Shown here in pieces: positions 8,580 to 17,351 of a stretch of 41,654 nt of DNA. The notes beneath the pieces are model-generated. The model worked only from the letters and a program-made list of their open reading frames with translations, was not told where the DNA came from and ran no database searches. Position 1 is the first letter of the stretch, and every line of letters begins with the position of its first letter. This DNA is from Comamonadaceae bacterium (GTDB lineage: Bacteria; Pseudomonadota; Gammaproteobacteria; Burkholderiales; Burkholderiaceae_C): the NCBI GenBank assembly GCA_947450675.1, contig CANFWI010000027.1:1-41654 (forward strand), given 5' to 3'. The position numbers were made by a program, and so were the translations under genes.

Positions 8580-9056
8580 ATGCAAACACTTGATAAATTT
8601 GACGTGGCCATACTGAAAGAGCTGCAAAGCGAAGCGCGCCTCACCAACGCCGAGCTGGCCTCACGCATTGGGCTGTCGGCGGCACCTTGTTGGCGCCGCG
8701 TGCGTGCGCTCGAAGAGTCGGGCTTCATCACCGGTTACCGAGCCGAAATCAACCGCCAAAAAATCGGGCTGGGCGTACTCGCCTTTGTGCGCATCGACGC
8801 CGAGCGCAACACCGGCGAAGCCACCCGAGAGCTGGAAGACGCCATCCGCAAGTTGCCCGAAATCGTCTCGTGTCACTACATCAGCGGCACCGGCACGTTT
8901 GAGTTGCAAGTGGTTGCGTGCGACTTAGAGGCGTTCAGTAAATTCGCGCTGCAAAGCATCATCAACCTGCCCAACGTCAAAGACCTGCACACCAGCTTTT
9001 CGTTAGGCGAAGTGAAGGCCGGCGGTGCGCTGCCGCTGGGGCATTTGGACGTTTGA
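8580..9056 (+). CDS. Lrp/AsnC-family transcriptional regulator
   Basis: A 158-residue protein of normal Lrp length. The N-terminal helix-turn-helix (about 4-60) reads LDKFDVAILKELQSEARLTN, then ASRIGLSAAPCWRRVRALEESGFI. The C-terminal RAM domain (about 70-150) binds amino acids or their derivatives and forms dimers to octamers. It is divergent from the indolepyruvate oxidoreductase with a 126-bp spacer, so it probably senses an aromatic amino acid or keto acid and controls that gene. No Shine-Dalgarno sequence is evident before the ATG. Confidence 0.92.
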   Translation: MQTLDKFDVAILKELQSEARLTNAELASRIGLSAAPCWRRVRALEESGFITGYRAEINRQKIGLGVLAFVRIDAERNTGEATRELEDAIRKLPEIVSCHYISGTGTFELQVVACDLEAFSKFALQSIINLPNVKDLHTSFSLGEVKAGGALPLGHLDV

Positions 9057-9101
9057 CCTGACCAACTTCAGAAAATTCTTCTAGACAGCCGGGTCGCTGG
9101 C

Positions 9102-10055
9102 GTGCATGGTGAGGAAATGTTTGACCGAAAGACCTCTGCAGCCGCGCTGACCACCGACCCACCAACGCATTCAAGCGCATCTTCGGTGCAGGCGGCCGCT
9201 GCAAAAGTGCTGGGCGAGACGCTGACGCAGTTCACTGACCAGCTGACCGCCCTGCGTGTGTCAAATGAGCCCGAGGTGGTGCATCAAGCGAGGGTGGCTT
9301 GGCGGCGTTTTAAAAGTGACGTTCGGCTTTTCAAACCCGCGTTGAAGCCTGAATCGATGCCGGCACTGAAATCTTTGCAGCCGCTGTTGCAGGGCTTGGG
9401 TACGCTGCGCGATCTGGACGTGGCCTTGACTGAAACCTTGCCGCGCTGGCGCAGCGCTTACTTGGACGGTTGCCCGTTATCCAACGCTGCACAAGCTCGC
9501 AACAAAAAAGCTTGGCGGCAGATGAGCCACGCTTTGCAGCAGTTGGCCGACGAGCAACGGCTGTCGGTGCGCCGCGAACTGCAACGCGCTGACGTGGTCG
9601 CCACTTTGCTGTCGCTCACTGAATGGGCCCATGGCTTGACAAGGGTGTTGCAAGGTGTGGAGCCTGCAAAAGTCCCGCTGCGACGTTGGGTGCGGCACCG
9701 CTTGAGTCGTTGGCACGAACGCTTCAAAAAGGCAAAGCACGCCGCACTCAAGGATGCGTTGAAAAGTGCTTCAAAAACCGCTCGATGCCATGCCAATCCT
9801 GAACGCCAACACCGTGCTCGTATTCTGGCCAAGCGGCTGCGCTACGGCTTAGAAGCCTTGGGCTATTGCTTGCCCGCGCAGCGCAGCCGCCGCTGGCGTC
9901 AGCAGGCGGCTGAGGTACAAACCAAGCTAGGTGACGCGCGTGATGTGCTGCAAGCCCACGCCCTGGCCGCCAGCGTGGCGGCGGATAAGAACATTTTGCA
10001 ATTTTTGAAGCGTTTGGCAGATCCAAACGCAGACCGGGCAACTCAATCGAGTTGA
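9102..10055 (+). CDS. CHAD-domain protein
   Basis: About 317 residues from a GTG at 9102, or 312 from the ATG at 9117, which has GGTGAGG close upstream; I cannot decide between them. The CHAD fold is an all-helical bundle with conserved histidines and basic residues, visible as VHQARVAWRRFKSDVRLFKP (H61) and again as HRARILAKRLRYGLEALG in the second half. CHAD proteins bind inorganic polyphosphate and some localise to polyphosphate granules; others are fused to triphosphatase domains, which are absent here. Its 3' end overlaps the PPK2 gene by 13 bases on the opposite strand, which supports a polyphosphate role. Confidence 0.88.
   Translation: MHGEEMFDRKTSAAALTTDPPTHSSASSVQAAAAKVLGETLTQFTDQLTALRVSNEPEVVHQARVAWRRFKSDVRLFKPALKPESMPALKSLQPLLQGLGTLRDLDVALTETLPRWRSAYLDGCPLSNAAQARNKKAWRQMSHALQQLADEQRLSVRRELQRADVVATLLSLTEWAHGLTRVLQGVEPAKVPLRRWVRHRLSRWHERFKKAKHAALKDALKSASKTARCHANPERQHRARILAKRLRYGLEALGYCLPAQRSRRWRQQAAEVQTKLGDARDVLQAHALAASVAADKNILQFLKRLADPNADRATQSS
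10039..10054. terminator. Short hairpin at overlapping convergent stops
   Basis: CAACTC-AATC-GAGTTG is a perfect 6-bp stem with a 4-base loop lying over the last codons and stops of both the CHAD and PPK2 genes. No U-tract follows on either strand, so a terminator role is only a guess. Confidence 0.3.
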
Positions 10056-10870
10056 ACCGTCGACAAATCGAATGACTTGGGCGGAAAAGCCAAGTCCATT
10101 TTTTCCAGCGTGTGCACCAGCAACTCGGCCAAAAACAAATCACGGTAGCGTTTAGAGTCGGCGGGGATCACGTACCAAGGCGCGTTAGTGCTGCTGGTGG
10201 CTGCCATGGCTTCTTGGTAGGCTTCCAAGTAGTTGTGCCACAACTGGCGGTCTGAAAAATCCGAGGCTTGCAGCTTCCATTGTTTCAAGGGGTCGTCAAG
10301 GCGGGCTTGCAGGCGTGATTTTTGTTCTTGCTTGGAGATGTGCAGGTAGCACTTCAGCACCGTGACGCCTTGGTCATGCAGCAGCGCTTCAAAGTTGGCG
10401 ATGTGTTGGTAGCGTTTGAGCCAAACGGATTTGTCAATCCAGCCGCGCACCCGCGGCACCAGCACGTCTTCGTAATGGCTGCGATTGAAAATCGCCATCT
10501 CGCCGAGCGCCGGTGCTTTGCGGTGAATTCGCCATAAAAAATCGTGGCGCTGTTCTTCTTCACTGGGCACACCAAAAGCTTCGGCGCGCACGCCCAAGGG
10601 ACTGACATGGGAAAACACGCTGCGAATACTGCCGTCTTTGCCGGCGGTGTCCATGCCTTGCAAGACCAAGAGCAAGCCCCGGCTTTTCCCCGCGTGCAGC
10701 ATCAGCTGCAGTTTTTCTAGTTTCTCGGCGGCTTTTTGGAACAGCAAAGGCCACTCATTGTCTTGCGCGGCCTTGGACATGTCGGCGTCTGCAGGCAGAG
10801 TCGGCAAGTTTTTGAGCTGGAACGGGTGCTCGGCTTTGACGCGCCATGCGGAAAGATCAATGTGGGACAT
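10043..10870 (-). CDS. ppk2: Polyphosphate kinase 2 family protein
   Basis: A 275-residue single-domain PPK2. It has the P-loop GMDTAGKDGS (72-81), the second phosphate-binding motif IFNRSHYEDVLV (127-138), and the lid region with KQEQKSRLQARLDDPLKQWK. PPK2 enzymes transfer phosphate between polyphosphate and nucleotides; single-domain forms of this length mostly phosphorylate nucleoside mono- or diphosphates at the expense of polyphosphate. I infer that direction but cannot assign a class firmly. It is convergent with, and overlaps by 13 bases, the CHAD gene. No obvious ribosome site precedes the ATG. Confidence 0.93.
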   Translation of the reverse strand: MSHIDLSAWRVKAEHPFQLKNLPTLPADADMSKAAQDNEWPLLFQKAAEKLEKLQLMLHAGKSRGLLLVLQGMDTAGKDGSIRSVFSHVSPLGVRAEAFGVPSEEEQRHDFLWRIHRKAPALGEMAIFNRSHYEDVLVPRVRGWIDKSVWLKRYQHIANFEALLHDQGVTVLKCYLHISKQEQKSRLQARLDDPLKQWKLQASDFSDRQLWHNYLEAYQEAMAATSSTNAPWYVIPADSKRYRDLFLAELLVHTLEKMDLAFPPKSFDLSTVQLD

Positions 10871-11026
10871 GGTGTTCGCGAATCAGTGACAGGTGGAATT
10901 CGGAGGAATGAAGCATGTGTTGAATGTACCCACGCCTGCCGCAAATAGGCAAACCGCCCCTAGCTTTACCCGCACTTTGCAAGGGCGCGGCGACGTGAAG
11001 CCCGTCAGCCTTGTAAAGTTCGACCT

Positions 11027-12250
11027 ATGCAAAAGTCCGCGTCCACGATGTTTACCGCTTCCAAAATGACCCATTTCCTCAAAAACTGGCGCTACGCCAT
11101 CGCTGCGCTGGCCCTGTTGGGGCTGGCTGTCGGCGTCAAACTCTATTTTTTCCCAAGCAACAAAGCACCCGCTTATGTCACCGCGACCGCCGCCTTGGGT
11201 GATCTTGAGCAATCGGTCTTGGCCACAGGCACGTTGCAGGCTTTCAAGCAGGTCAGCGTGGGCGCACAGGCCTCTGGGCAAATCAAGAGCTTGAATGTGG
11301 CGCTGGGTGACAGCGTCAAAAAAGGGCAGTTGATTGCTGAGATTGACGCCATGAAACAGCAAAACGACTTGCGCAACACGGAGGCGGCTTTGCTGAGCGC
11401 TGAGGCCCTGCTGGGGTCGCGACAAGCCTCGCTCAAACAAGCCGAGTTGAGCTTTCGGCGGGAAAAAGAGTTGCTGGCGGCCGACGCCAGTTCGCGCCAG
11501 ACCTTTGAGCAGGCCGAGGCCACGCTGGGCACCAGCCGCGCTGATGTGAAAACCTCGGAGGCGCAAATTGCGCAGGCTCGGATTGCCGCCGACACCGCGC
11601 AAGTGAACTTTAGTTACACCCGCATTTTGGCGCCCATGGACGGTGTTGTCGTGGCCTTGGTGGCACAACAGGGGCAAACGGTTAACGCCAACCAAAATGC
11701 CCCGGTCATCATCAAGCTGGCGATGCTGGAAACGATCACGGTCAAGGCGCAGATTTCAGAGGCTGACGTGGTGCGCGTCAAGCCTGGGCAGAAGGTTTAC
11801 TTCACTATTTTGGGCGCGCCTGACAAGCGGTATTACACGACGCTGCGCAGCGTCGAGCCCGCACCCGACACGATCGTGACGGACACGGCGACGACCGTCA
11901 ACACGGCCACAGCGATTTATTACAACGGTCTGCTTGACGTGCCGAATCCCGACAGCTTGTTGCGCATTTCAATGACGGCACAGGTTTATGTGGTGTTGAA
12001 TGAAGCCAAAGGCGCGATCATCATTCCCTCGGCGGCCATCGAGCAAGCCGGTCGGCGCGGCGCGGCCAGCGTGCGCGTGGTCAACGCTGAAGGCAAGGCC
12101 GAAAAGCGCGTGGTCAAGGTGGGCATTGACAACAATGTGAATGCACAAATCTTGGAAGGCCTCGCGGTCGGCGACAAAGTCGTGCTGAGTGAAGCCGCCG
12201 CGCCCGGCAGCCAAGCGGCGCCGCGTCAAGCACCCCGCATGCGCTTTTGA
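11027..12250 (+). CDS. macA: MacA-like periplasmic adaptor of a tripartite exporter
   Basis: Up to 407 residues; starts at 11027, 11048 or 11066 are possible and none has a clear ribosome site. An N-terminal membrane anchor (about 23-42) is followed by a biotinyl-lipoyl half ([19 protein letters not shown]), a helical hairpin rich in alanine and glutamine (about 115-190), the second lipoyl half ([13 protein letters not shown]) and beta-barrel and membrane-proximal domains. The adaptor links an inner-membrane ABC pump to an outer-membrane channel. Its stop overlaps the macB start (TGATG), and the outer-membrane gene follows. Relatives export macrolides, peptides or siderophores such as pyoverdine (PvdRT-OpmQ). 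The substrate here is unknown. Confidence 0.9.
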   Translation: MQKSASTMFTASKMTHFLKNWRYAIAALALLGLAVGVKLYFFPSNKAPAYVTATAALGDLEQSVLATGTLQAFKQVSVGAQASGQIKSLNVALGDSVKKGQLIAEIDAMKQQNDLRNTEAALLSAEALLGSRQASLKQAELSFRREKELLAADASSRQTFEQAEATLGTSRADVKTSEAQIAQARIAADTAQVNFSYTRILAPMDGVVVALVAQQGQTVNANQNAPVIIKLAMLETITVKAQISEADVVRVKPGQKVYFTILGAPDKRYYTTLRSVEPAPDTIVTDTATTVNTATAIYYNGLLDVPNPDSLLRISMTAQVYVVLNEAKGAIIIPSAAIEQAGRRGAASVRVVNAEGKAEKRVVKVGIDNNVNAQILEGLAVGDKVVLSEAAAPGSQAAPRQAPRMRF

Positions 12251-14280
12251 TGAGCCCGGAACTGAACGTGCAGCCTGACGGATCTGCCTCGATGACTGCC
12301 CGTCCCGATTCAAGGGGCGCGAACGATGGCGCGCCCGCGCTGCTTGAGCTGCGCGGCTTGCAGCGCGATTTCCCCGCCGGCGAAGGCACGATCACGGTGC
12401 TCACCGACATCAACCTCGATATTCGCGCTGGCGAGATGGTCGCCATCGTGGGCGCTTCCGGTTCAGGCAAGTCGACGCTGATGAACATCCTCGGCTGCCT
12501 CGACAAACCCAGCGTTGGTACTTACTGTGTGGCGGGCCGGCCGACGGGCCAGCTCGAACCTGATGAATTGGCGGAACTGCGGCGCGAGCATTTTGGTTTT
12601 ATTTTTCAGCGCTACCACTTGCTGGGCGACTTGAGTGCGCTGAGTAATGTGGAAGTGCCGGCGGTCTATGCCGGACGCGACCGGCAGTCGCGCCGCGAAC
12701 GCTCGACCGCGCTGCTAACGCGCCTCGGCATGGCTGACCGCTTGCAGCACAAACCCGGTCAGCTGTCGGGCGGACAACAGCAGCGCGTGAGCATCGCGCG
12801 GGCGCTGATGAACGGTGGTCATGTGCTGCTGGCCGACGAGCCGACCGGCGCCCTCGACACGCACAGTGGTGCCGAGGTGATGAAGATTTTGCTCGAGCTG
12901 CATGCCGAGGGTCACACCATCATCATGGTCACGCACGACATGCAGGTGGCCGCGCATGCGGAGCGCATCATTGAGCTGCGTGATGGCCGCGTGGTGGCCG
13001 ATCGCGTGACCCGACCTGAGGCGGCCAAGACCAGCGCAGCGTTGAAACCGGTGGCCAGCAGCAGTGGCCGCTGGCAAGCTGGGCGTGACCGTTTCAGCGA
13101 AGCTTTTCGGATGGCGGTGCTGGCCATGAACGCGCACCGCTTGCGGACTTTTCTGACGATGCTCGGCATCATCATCGGTATCGCCTCGGTGGTCTCAGTG
13201 GTGGCGCTGGGTGAAGGTTCACGTCTGCAGATTCTGAAAAGCATCAGCGCGATTGGCACCAACACGATTGAGATTTTTTCCGGCAGCGGCTTTGGCGATC
13301 GGCGTGCCGCCCGCGTGCGCACGCTGGTGCCGAGCGACGCGGCGGCATTGGCCGAGCAAAACTATGTCGACAGTGTCACGCCCACGCTGTACACCTCGGT
13401 CACGCTGCGCTACGGCAACATCGCGTTGACTGGCACCGTCAATGGCGTGGGCGATCAGTACTTTCGCGTGCGCGGGGTGGAGATGGCCCATGGTCGGCCC
13501 TTTGACGCCGACAGCGTGGCCAGTCTCGCGCAGGAAGTCGTGATCGACGACAACACGCGCAAGCAGCTCTTTCCGAACAAGCCGAACCCGGTCGGCGAAG
13601 TTATTTTGCTCGACCAAGTGCCGTGTCGCGTGGTCGGCGTGGCTAAGCGCAGTGACTCCGCTTTTGGCAATTCCGATGCGCTCAATGTGTGGATTCCGTA
13701 CACCGCCGCCATGAGTCGCGTGATCGGACAAAACTACCTGCGCAGCATCACGGTGCGCATCAGCGACGATGTCTCGGCCGCCGCTGCCGAGCAAGGCGTC
13801 AACAAGCTGCTGCTACAGCGCCACGGCGTGATGGATTTTTACGTGCTCAACACGGATTCCATTCGACAAACGGTTGAAAAAACCACCCAAACCATGACGC
13901 TGCTGATCTCCGCTATCGCACTGATCTCGCTGATCGTGGGCGGCATCGGCGTGATGAACATCATGCTGGTGTCGGTGACCGAGCGCACTGGTGAGATCGG
14001 TGTGCGCATGGCCGTTGGTGCGCGCCAGGGCGATATTCGGCAGCAATTTTTGATTGAAGCCGTGCTGGTGTGTTTGTTGGGCGGCGTGCTCGGTATTTTG
14101 TTGTCGCTGCTGATCGGCTGGGGCTTTGAGCAATCTGGCAGCAGCTTCACCATGGTTTACTCCACGCTGTCGATGGTGGTGGCCTTCGTCTGCTCGACGC
14201 TGATTGGCGTGATCTTTGGCTTTATGCCCGCCAACAGCGCGGCGAAACTCAACCCGGTCGACGCGCTGTCGCGCGAATAA
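12250..14280 (+). CDS. macB: MacB-like ABC exporter, ATPase-permease
   Basis: A 676-residue half-transporter. A roughly 30-residue low-complexity leader precedes the ATPase domain, which has Walker [10 protein letters not shown] (68-76), signature [10 protein letters not shown], Walker [13 protein letters not shown] and the switch histidine in MVTHD. A first membrane helix follows ([20 protein letters not shown]), then a large periplasmic domain and three C-terminal helices ending in [10 protein letters not shown], the MacB topology. ATP hydrolysis drives the periplasmic mechanotransmission that pushes substrate through the outer-membrane channel. The ATG overlaps the macA stop by one base; a TTG one codon earlier is also possible. 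Confidence 0.94.
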   Translation: MSPELNVQPDGSASMTARPDSRGANDGAPALLELRGLQRDFPAGEGTITVLTDINLDIRAGEMVAIVGASGSGKSTLMNILGCLDKPSVGTYCVAGRPTGQLEPDELAELRREHFGFIFQRYHLLGDLSALSNVEVPAVYAGRDRQSRRERSTALLTRLGMADRLQHKPGQLSGGQQQRVSIARALMNGGHVLLADEPTGALDTHSGAEVMKILLELHAEGHTIIMVTHDMQVAAHAERIIELRDGRVVADRVTRPEAAKTSAALKPVASSSGRWQAGRDRFSEAFRMAVLAMNAHRLRTFLTMLGIIIGIASVVSVVALGEGSRLQILKSISAIGTNTIEIFSGSGFGDRRAARVRTLVPSDAAALAEQNYVDSVTPTLYTSVTLRYGNIALTGTVNGVGDQYFRVRGVEMAHGRPFDADSVASLAQEVVIDDNTRKQLFPNKPNPVGEVILLDQVPCRVVGVAKRSDSAFGNSDALNVWIPYTAAMSRVIGQNYLRSITVRISDDVSAAAAEQGVNKLLLQRHGVMDFYVLNTDSIRQTVEKTTQTMTLLISAIALISLIVGGIGVMNIMLVSVTERTGEIGVRMAVGARQGDIRQQFLIEAVLVCLLGGVLGILLSLLIGWGFEQSGSSFTMVYSTLSMVVAFVCSTLIGVIFGFMPANSAAKLNPVDALSRE

Positions 14281-14289
14281 AGTGTGCGA

Positions 14290-15735
14290 ATGAACTTTGT
14301 GAAACCCATGATCTCGACACCTTTGTTTTTGAAATTTCGCGCCACCCGTTGGATGGCCGCGATCAGCGCTGTTGTGTTGGTGAGCGGCTGCGCCGCCAAC
14401 TTCAACAGCCCTTACCAAACACCTGCGCTCACGCTGCCGGCGCAGTACCGCCAAACCAGCGCTGCGGCCGTCGCTGAGACGGCTGAGTCTGCAACGTCCG
14501 GCACGCTCTGGTGGACGCGCTTCAAGGACCCTGAACTGGACCGTTTGGTCGCCGAAGTCTTGCAGCGCAACAACAATCTGGCGGCCGCGGCGATCCGTGT
14601 CCGGCGCGCGCAGTTGCTGGCGGGCTTGGCCAATAACAATCTGCAACCGCGCTTCAGCGGCAATCTTGGCACCGGCGCCAGCCTGCCACTGGAAGCGGGC
14701 TCGGTGACGACACGCAGCAGCAGCGCATCGCTGAGCGCCGCTTACGAAATTGATTTGTGGAACCGGCTTGGCAGTCTGCGCGATGTGGCCCGCTGGGAAG
14801 CCTTGGCAACCGTGCAAGACCGGCAAAGTGCTGCGCTGGCGCTGGTCGGTACCACCACGGGTTTGTATTGGCAGTTGGGATTTTTGAACCAGCGTTTGAC
14901 GGCCAATACCCAGAGCATTGCCTACGCGCAGACGACCTTTAATTTGGTGCAAGCGCAGTACCGCGCGGGTGCCGTGTCGGGTCTGGAAGTGGCGAAGGCG
15001 CAGCAGACGCTGGCCAGTCAACAGGCGAGTCAAAGTGTCTTGCTGCAGCTGGCGTTTGAAGCCCGCACGGCGCTGGCATTGCTGGTTGACGGTGGGCCCG
15101 CCAGCAGCTTGGCCAACCCCGCCACACTGCCGGCCTTGGCGCTGCCCTTGCTCGACGCCGGTGTGCCGGCGGCCTTGCTGGGGCGCCGGCCTGATTTGCG
15201 TGCGGCTGAGCTGCGTTTGCGTGGAACGTTCACCGGCATCGACGCCACCCGCGCCAGCTACTACCCGGCCTTCAGCCTCACCGGCAGCCTCGGGTCGACC
15301 AGCACGCAGCTGAGCAGCGTGTTGAAAAATCCCGCGGCCACACTTGGTCTGGGCGTGACGCTGCCCTTTTTACAGCGCACTGCCATGCAGCTGAGTATTC
15401 GCGTGTCTGAAGCGCTGTACGAAGAAGCGGTGGTGAATTTTCGGCAGACGCTCTACACCGCGCTCGGCGATGTCGACAACGCCTTGTCATCGCGCCAGCA
15501 ACTGGCGCAGCAGGGCTTGCGGCTGGAAGAAACACTGCAGGCCGCGCGCACTGCCGAGCGGCTCTACGAAATACGCTACCGCGCTGGCGCGACCACCCTG
15601 AGTCTGTGGCTGGACGCGCAGGAAAGACGCCGCACGGCAGACATCGCTTTGGCAACGAACCAACTTGCGCGTTTGAACAATCAGGTCGTGGTCTACCAAG
15701 TACTGGGTGGTGATGCCTCTGTGACGGTGCCTTGA
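14290..15735 (+). CDS. NodT-family outer-membrane efflux lipoprotein
   Basis: About 481 residues. The signal peptide ends at a lipobox, LVSGC, with the lipidated Cys34, as in OprM/NodT channels. Two outer-membrane-factor repeats follow, each with long helices (LDRLVAEVLQRNNNLAAAA and the later FRQTLYTALGDVDNALSSR) and strand regions, including the GRRPDLRAAELRL motif typical of the family. It forms the trimeric exit duct for the MacAB pump encoded just upstream; the macB stop lies 9 bases before the ATG. A GTG two codons earlier and an ATG at 14308 are alternative starts. Confidence 0.92.
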   Translation: MNFVKPMISTPLFLKFRATRWMAAISAVVLVSGCAANFNSPYQTPALTLPAQYRQTSAAAVAETAESATSGTLWWTRFKDPELDRLVAEVLQRNNNLAAAAIRVRRAQLLAGLANNNLQPRFSGNLGTGASLPLEAGSVTTRSSSASLSAAYEIDLWNRLGSLRDVARWEALATVQDRQSAALALVGTTTGLYWQLGFLNQRLTANTQSIAYAQTTFNLVQAQYRAGAVSGLEVAKAQQTLASQQASQSVLLQLAFEARTALALLVDGGPASSLANPATLPALALPLLDAGVPAALLGRRPDLRAAELRLRGTFTGIDATRASYYPAFSLTGSLGSTSTQLSSVLKNPAATLGLGVTLPFLQRTAMQLSIRVSEALYEEAVVNFRQTLYTALGDVDNALSSRQQLAQQGLRLEETLQAARTAERLYEIRYRAGATTLSLWLDAQERRRTADIALATNQLARLNNQVVVYQVLGGDASVTVP

Positions 15736-15759
15736 ACAGGGCCCCGCGGACGGCGCTAG

Positions 15760-16005
15760 CTACGTGATCTTGAAAACCGTCCGGACCATTTTCGAGCCCT
15801 TTTTCTCTTCAAAAACAGACCACTGTTTGATGCCTTTGACCAGAAAAGCAGTGCTGACGTCTTTCACCGGAATGCGGGCGGTTCGTTTGGCGGTGACCCA
15901 GTCCTGAACGTGCGGCAACAGCGGGCCTTCGACGCCAGTCGGGACCAGTAATTCTTTGTCGCCGACTTTGCCTGCGGAGGTGACGGTGAGTTCGGTGGCG
16001 GGCAT
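15760..16005 (-). CDS. Small hypothetical protein, 81 residues
   Basis: I do not recognise this protein. The frame starts MPATELTVTSAGKVGDKELL and ends KMVRTVFKIT. It is soluble, basic (many K and R) and valine-rich, with no signal peptide, membrane segment or cysteine. It lies 34 bp downstream of mltA on the same strand, so it is probably the last gene of that transcript, and is convergent with the outer-membrane channel gene. No other frame fits the space, and the amino-acid composition is that of a real gene. The only ribosome-site candidate is a weak GAAAG. Confidence 0.6.
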   Translation of the reverse strand: MPATELTVTSAGKVGDKELLVPTGVEGPLLPHVQDWVTAKRTARIPVKDVSTAFLVKGIKQWSVFEEKKGSKMVRTVFKIT

Positions 16006-16039
16006 GGAGGCTTTCGTTGTTTAAAAGTGCGGACAGCGC

Positions 16040-17209
16040 TCAGCGCGGCCACAGCACCCACAGCTTGAGAGGCTGGTTGACTTTGCTGGCCAGTGCGCCA
16101 GCTTCAGCGCCGGTGCCGGCAAAGTAGTCGGCTCGTACCGCGCCCAAAATCGCGCTGCCGGTGTCTTGCGCCAGCACCAGTTTTTGCAATTGCACAGACG
16201 GGCCGCTGGACGTCAGCCAAACCGGCGTGCCGTAGGGAATGCTTTGCCGGTCGACCGCAATCGAGCGGCCGGCGGTGAGGGGCACGCCTTGCGCACCGCG
16301 CGGGCCAAAGGCTGCGTCTTGCTCAGGCAGGGCTTCTTCCCTGAAAAAGATGTAGCGCGGGTTGCTCCACAGCAGCTGCGACACGCGTTGCGGGTTTTGT
16401 GCGGCCCAGGCCTTGGTGGCGTCGGGCCAAGGGTTGATCTTGGTCACGCCCTGTTCCAGTAACCACTGGTTGATGCTGCGGTAGGGCTGATCGTTGGTGC
16501 CAGCGAAGGCCACCCGCACCGTGCGTTGGCTGCCATCGGCTTCGGTCAGGCGCAGGCGGCCCGAGCCCTGAATGTGCAGCAGCATCGCGTCAATCGGGTC
16601 TTCCAGCCAAGCGATCTCGCGGCCCTGTAGGGCTGCTTGCGCCTCTGGAAGGGTTTCAATGTCTTGCCGGCTGAACCAGGGTTTGCGCTTGGCCAGACTG
16701 GCCGGCGGCTGGTACAGCGGCACGGCGTAACCCGCTGCAGCTTGCCGGCTGGCGCGAAACACCGGCTCGTAATAACTCGTCAACAGACCGTCGGCGACGC
16801 CGTTCAGCGACTCAACGCGGTAGGGTTGCAGGCGCGTCATCATCCAAGCGCGCTGCTCCTCAGCGCTGCCAATGCTCAGGCGCCGAATCTCTGGACACAG
16901 CGGCGCAAAGGCGGGTCCGGGGCGCTCACAGCTTTTGACCCAGGCATTCCAGGCTTCAAACAAGGTGTCGTTTTCAAAGCCGGGTAAGTCAGTCCAGCGC
17001 ACCGGCACCCAGCGGCTTTTGCCTTGCACCCGCGTGCCAGACGGGTCGGCCGCAGATACCGGGGAAGCGGGTGGACTGGCGACTGCGGGCACGCTGCTTT
17101 GCCCCGGCGCTGGCCACGCTGGCAGCGGGGTATTGACGGCGCAACCGGCCAGCCAGAGCGCGCCGCCGATAATCAAAAACTTCTTTGAAAATCGGAAAAA
17201 AATTGCCAT
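16040..17209 (-). CDS. mltA: Membrane-bound lytic murein transglycosylase A
   Basis: About 389 residues from the ATG at 17209. That start gives a proper lipoprotein signal, with basic residues, LIIGGALWL and the lipobox LAGC (Cys23). Earlier in-frame ATGs at 17260 and 17305 would put a long tail before the signal. The MltA domain (GLLTSYYEPVF, then HIQGSGRLRL) is followed by the 3D domain with AQDTGSAI and RADYFAGTG, the latter carrying the likely catalytic aspartate. The enzyme cleaves the MurNAc-GlcNAc bond of peptidoglycan to give anhydro-muropeptides at the inner face of the outer membrane. Its ATG shares bases with the divergent 47-residue gene. Confidence 0.93.
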   Translation of the reverse strand: MAIFFRFSKKFLIIGGALWLAGCAVNTPLPAWPAPGQSSVPAVASPPASPVSAADPSGTRVQGKSRWVPVRWTDLPGFENDTLFEAWNAWVKSCERPGPAFAPLCPEIRRLSIGSAEEQRAWMMTRLQPYRVESLNGVADGLLTSYYEPVFRASRQAAAGYAVPLYQPPASLAKRKPWFSRQDIETLPEAQAALQGREIAWLEDPIDAMLLHIQGSGRLRLTEADGSQRTVRVAFAGTNDQPYRSINQWLLEQGVTKINPWPDATKAWAAQNPQRVSQLLWSNPRYIFFREEALPEQDAAFGPRGAQGVPLTAGRSIAVDRQSIPYGTPVWLTSSGPSVQLQKLVLAQDTGSAILGAVRADYFAGTGAEAGALASKVNQPLKLWVLWPR

Positions 17210-17351
17210 GATCTTGTTGCTACTCGAGGCCCTCGCGGCTTTGCTGATACTGGTGTTCATTGTGTGGTGGACCATGTTCTCAGGGCGCAAAGGTGGCGAG
17301 ATCAAACCTGATGAGGACGTTGAGAAAAATCTGAAAAAAAAGGGCGACTAA
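17208..17351 (+). CDS. Small single-span membrane protein, 47 residues
   Basis: The ATG at 17208 opens a frame beginning MILLLLEALAALLILVFIVW, a long hydrophobic helix, followed by WTMFSGRKGGE and a charged tail ending in NLKKKGD. The positive residues after the helix suggest a short N-terminus outside and the tail in the cytoplasm. The start interlocks with the mltA ATG (shared CATG) and the stop overlaps the response-regulator stop by two bases. A possible GGAA ribosome site lies about ten bases upstream. The membrane-helix pattern plus the fit between two known genes make it credible. Its function is unknown; I suspect similar small proteins occur next to mltA in relatives. Confidence 0.6.
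   Translation: MILLLLEALAALLILVFIVWWTMFSGRKGGEIKPDEDVEKNLKKKGD

Noticed and set aside
10895..10925. Strong GGAGG followed by ATG upstream of macA
   Set aside because: The ATG frame ends after four codons, so it is not a gene, and macA starts over 100 bp further on.
13813..15033. 406-codon minus-strand frame across macB and the outer-membrane channel gene
   Set aside because: Composition is rich in His, Arg and Gln as expected of a shadow frame, and both plus-strand genes are well supported.
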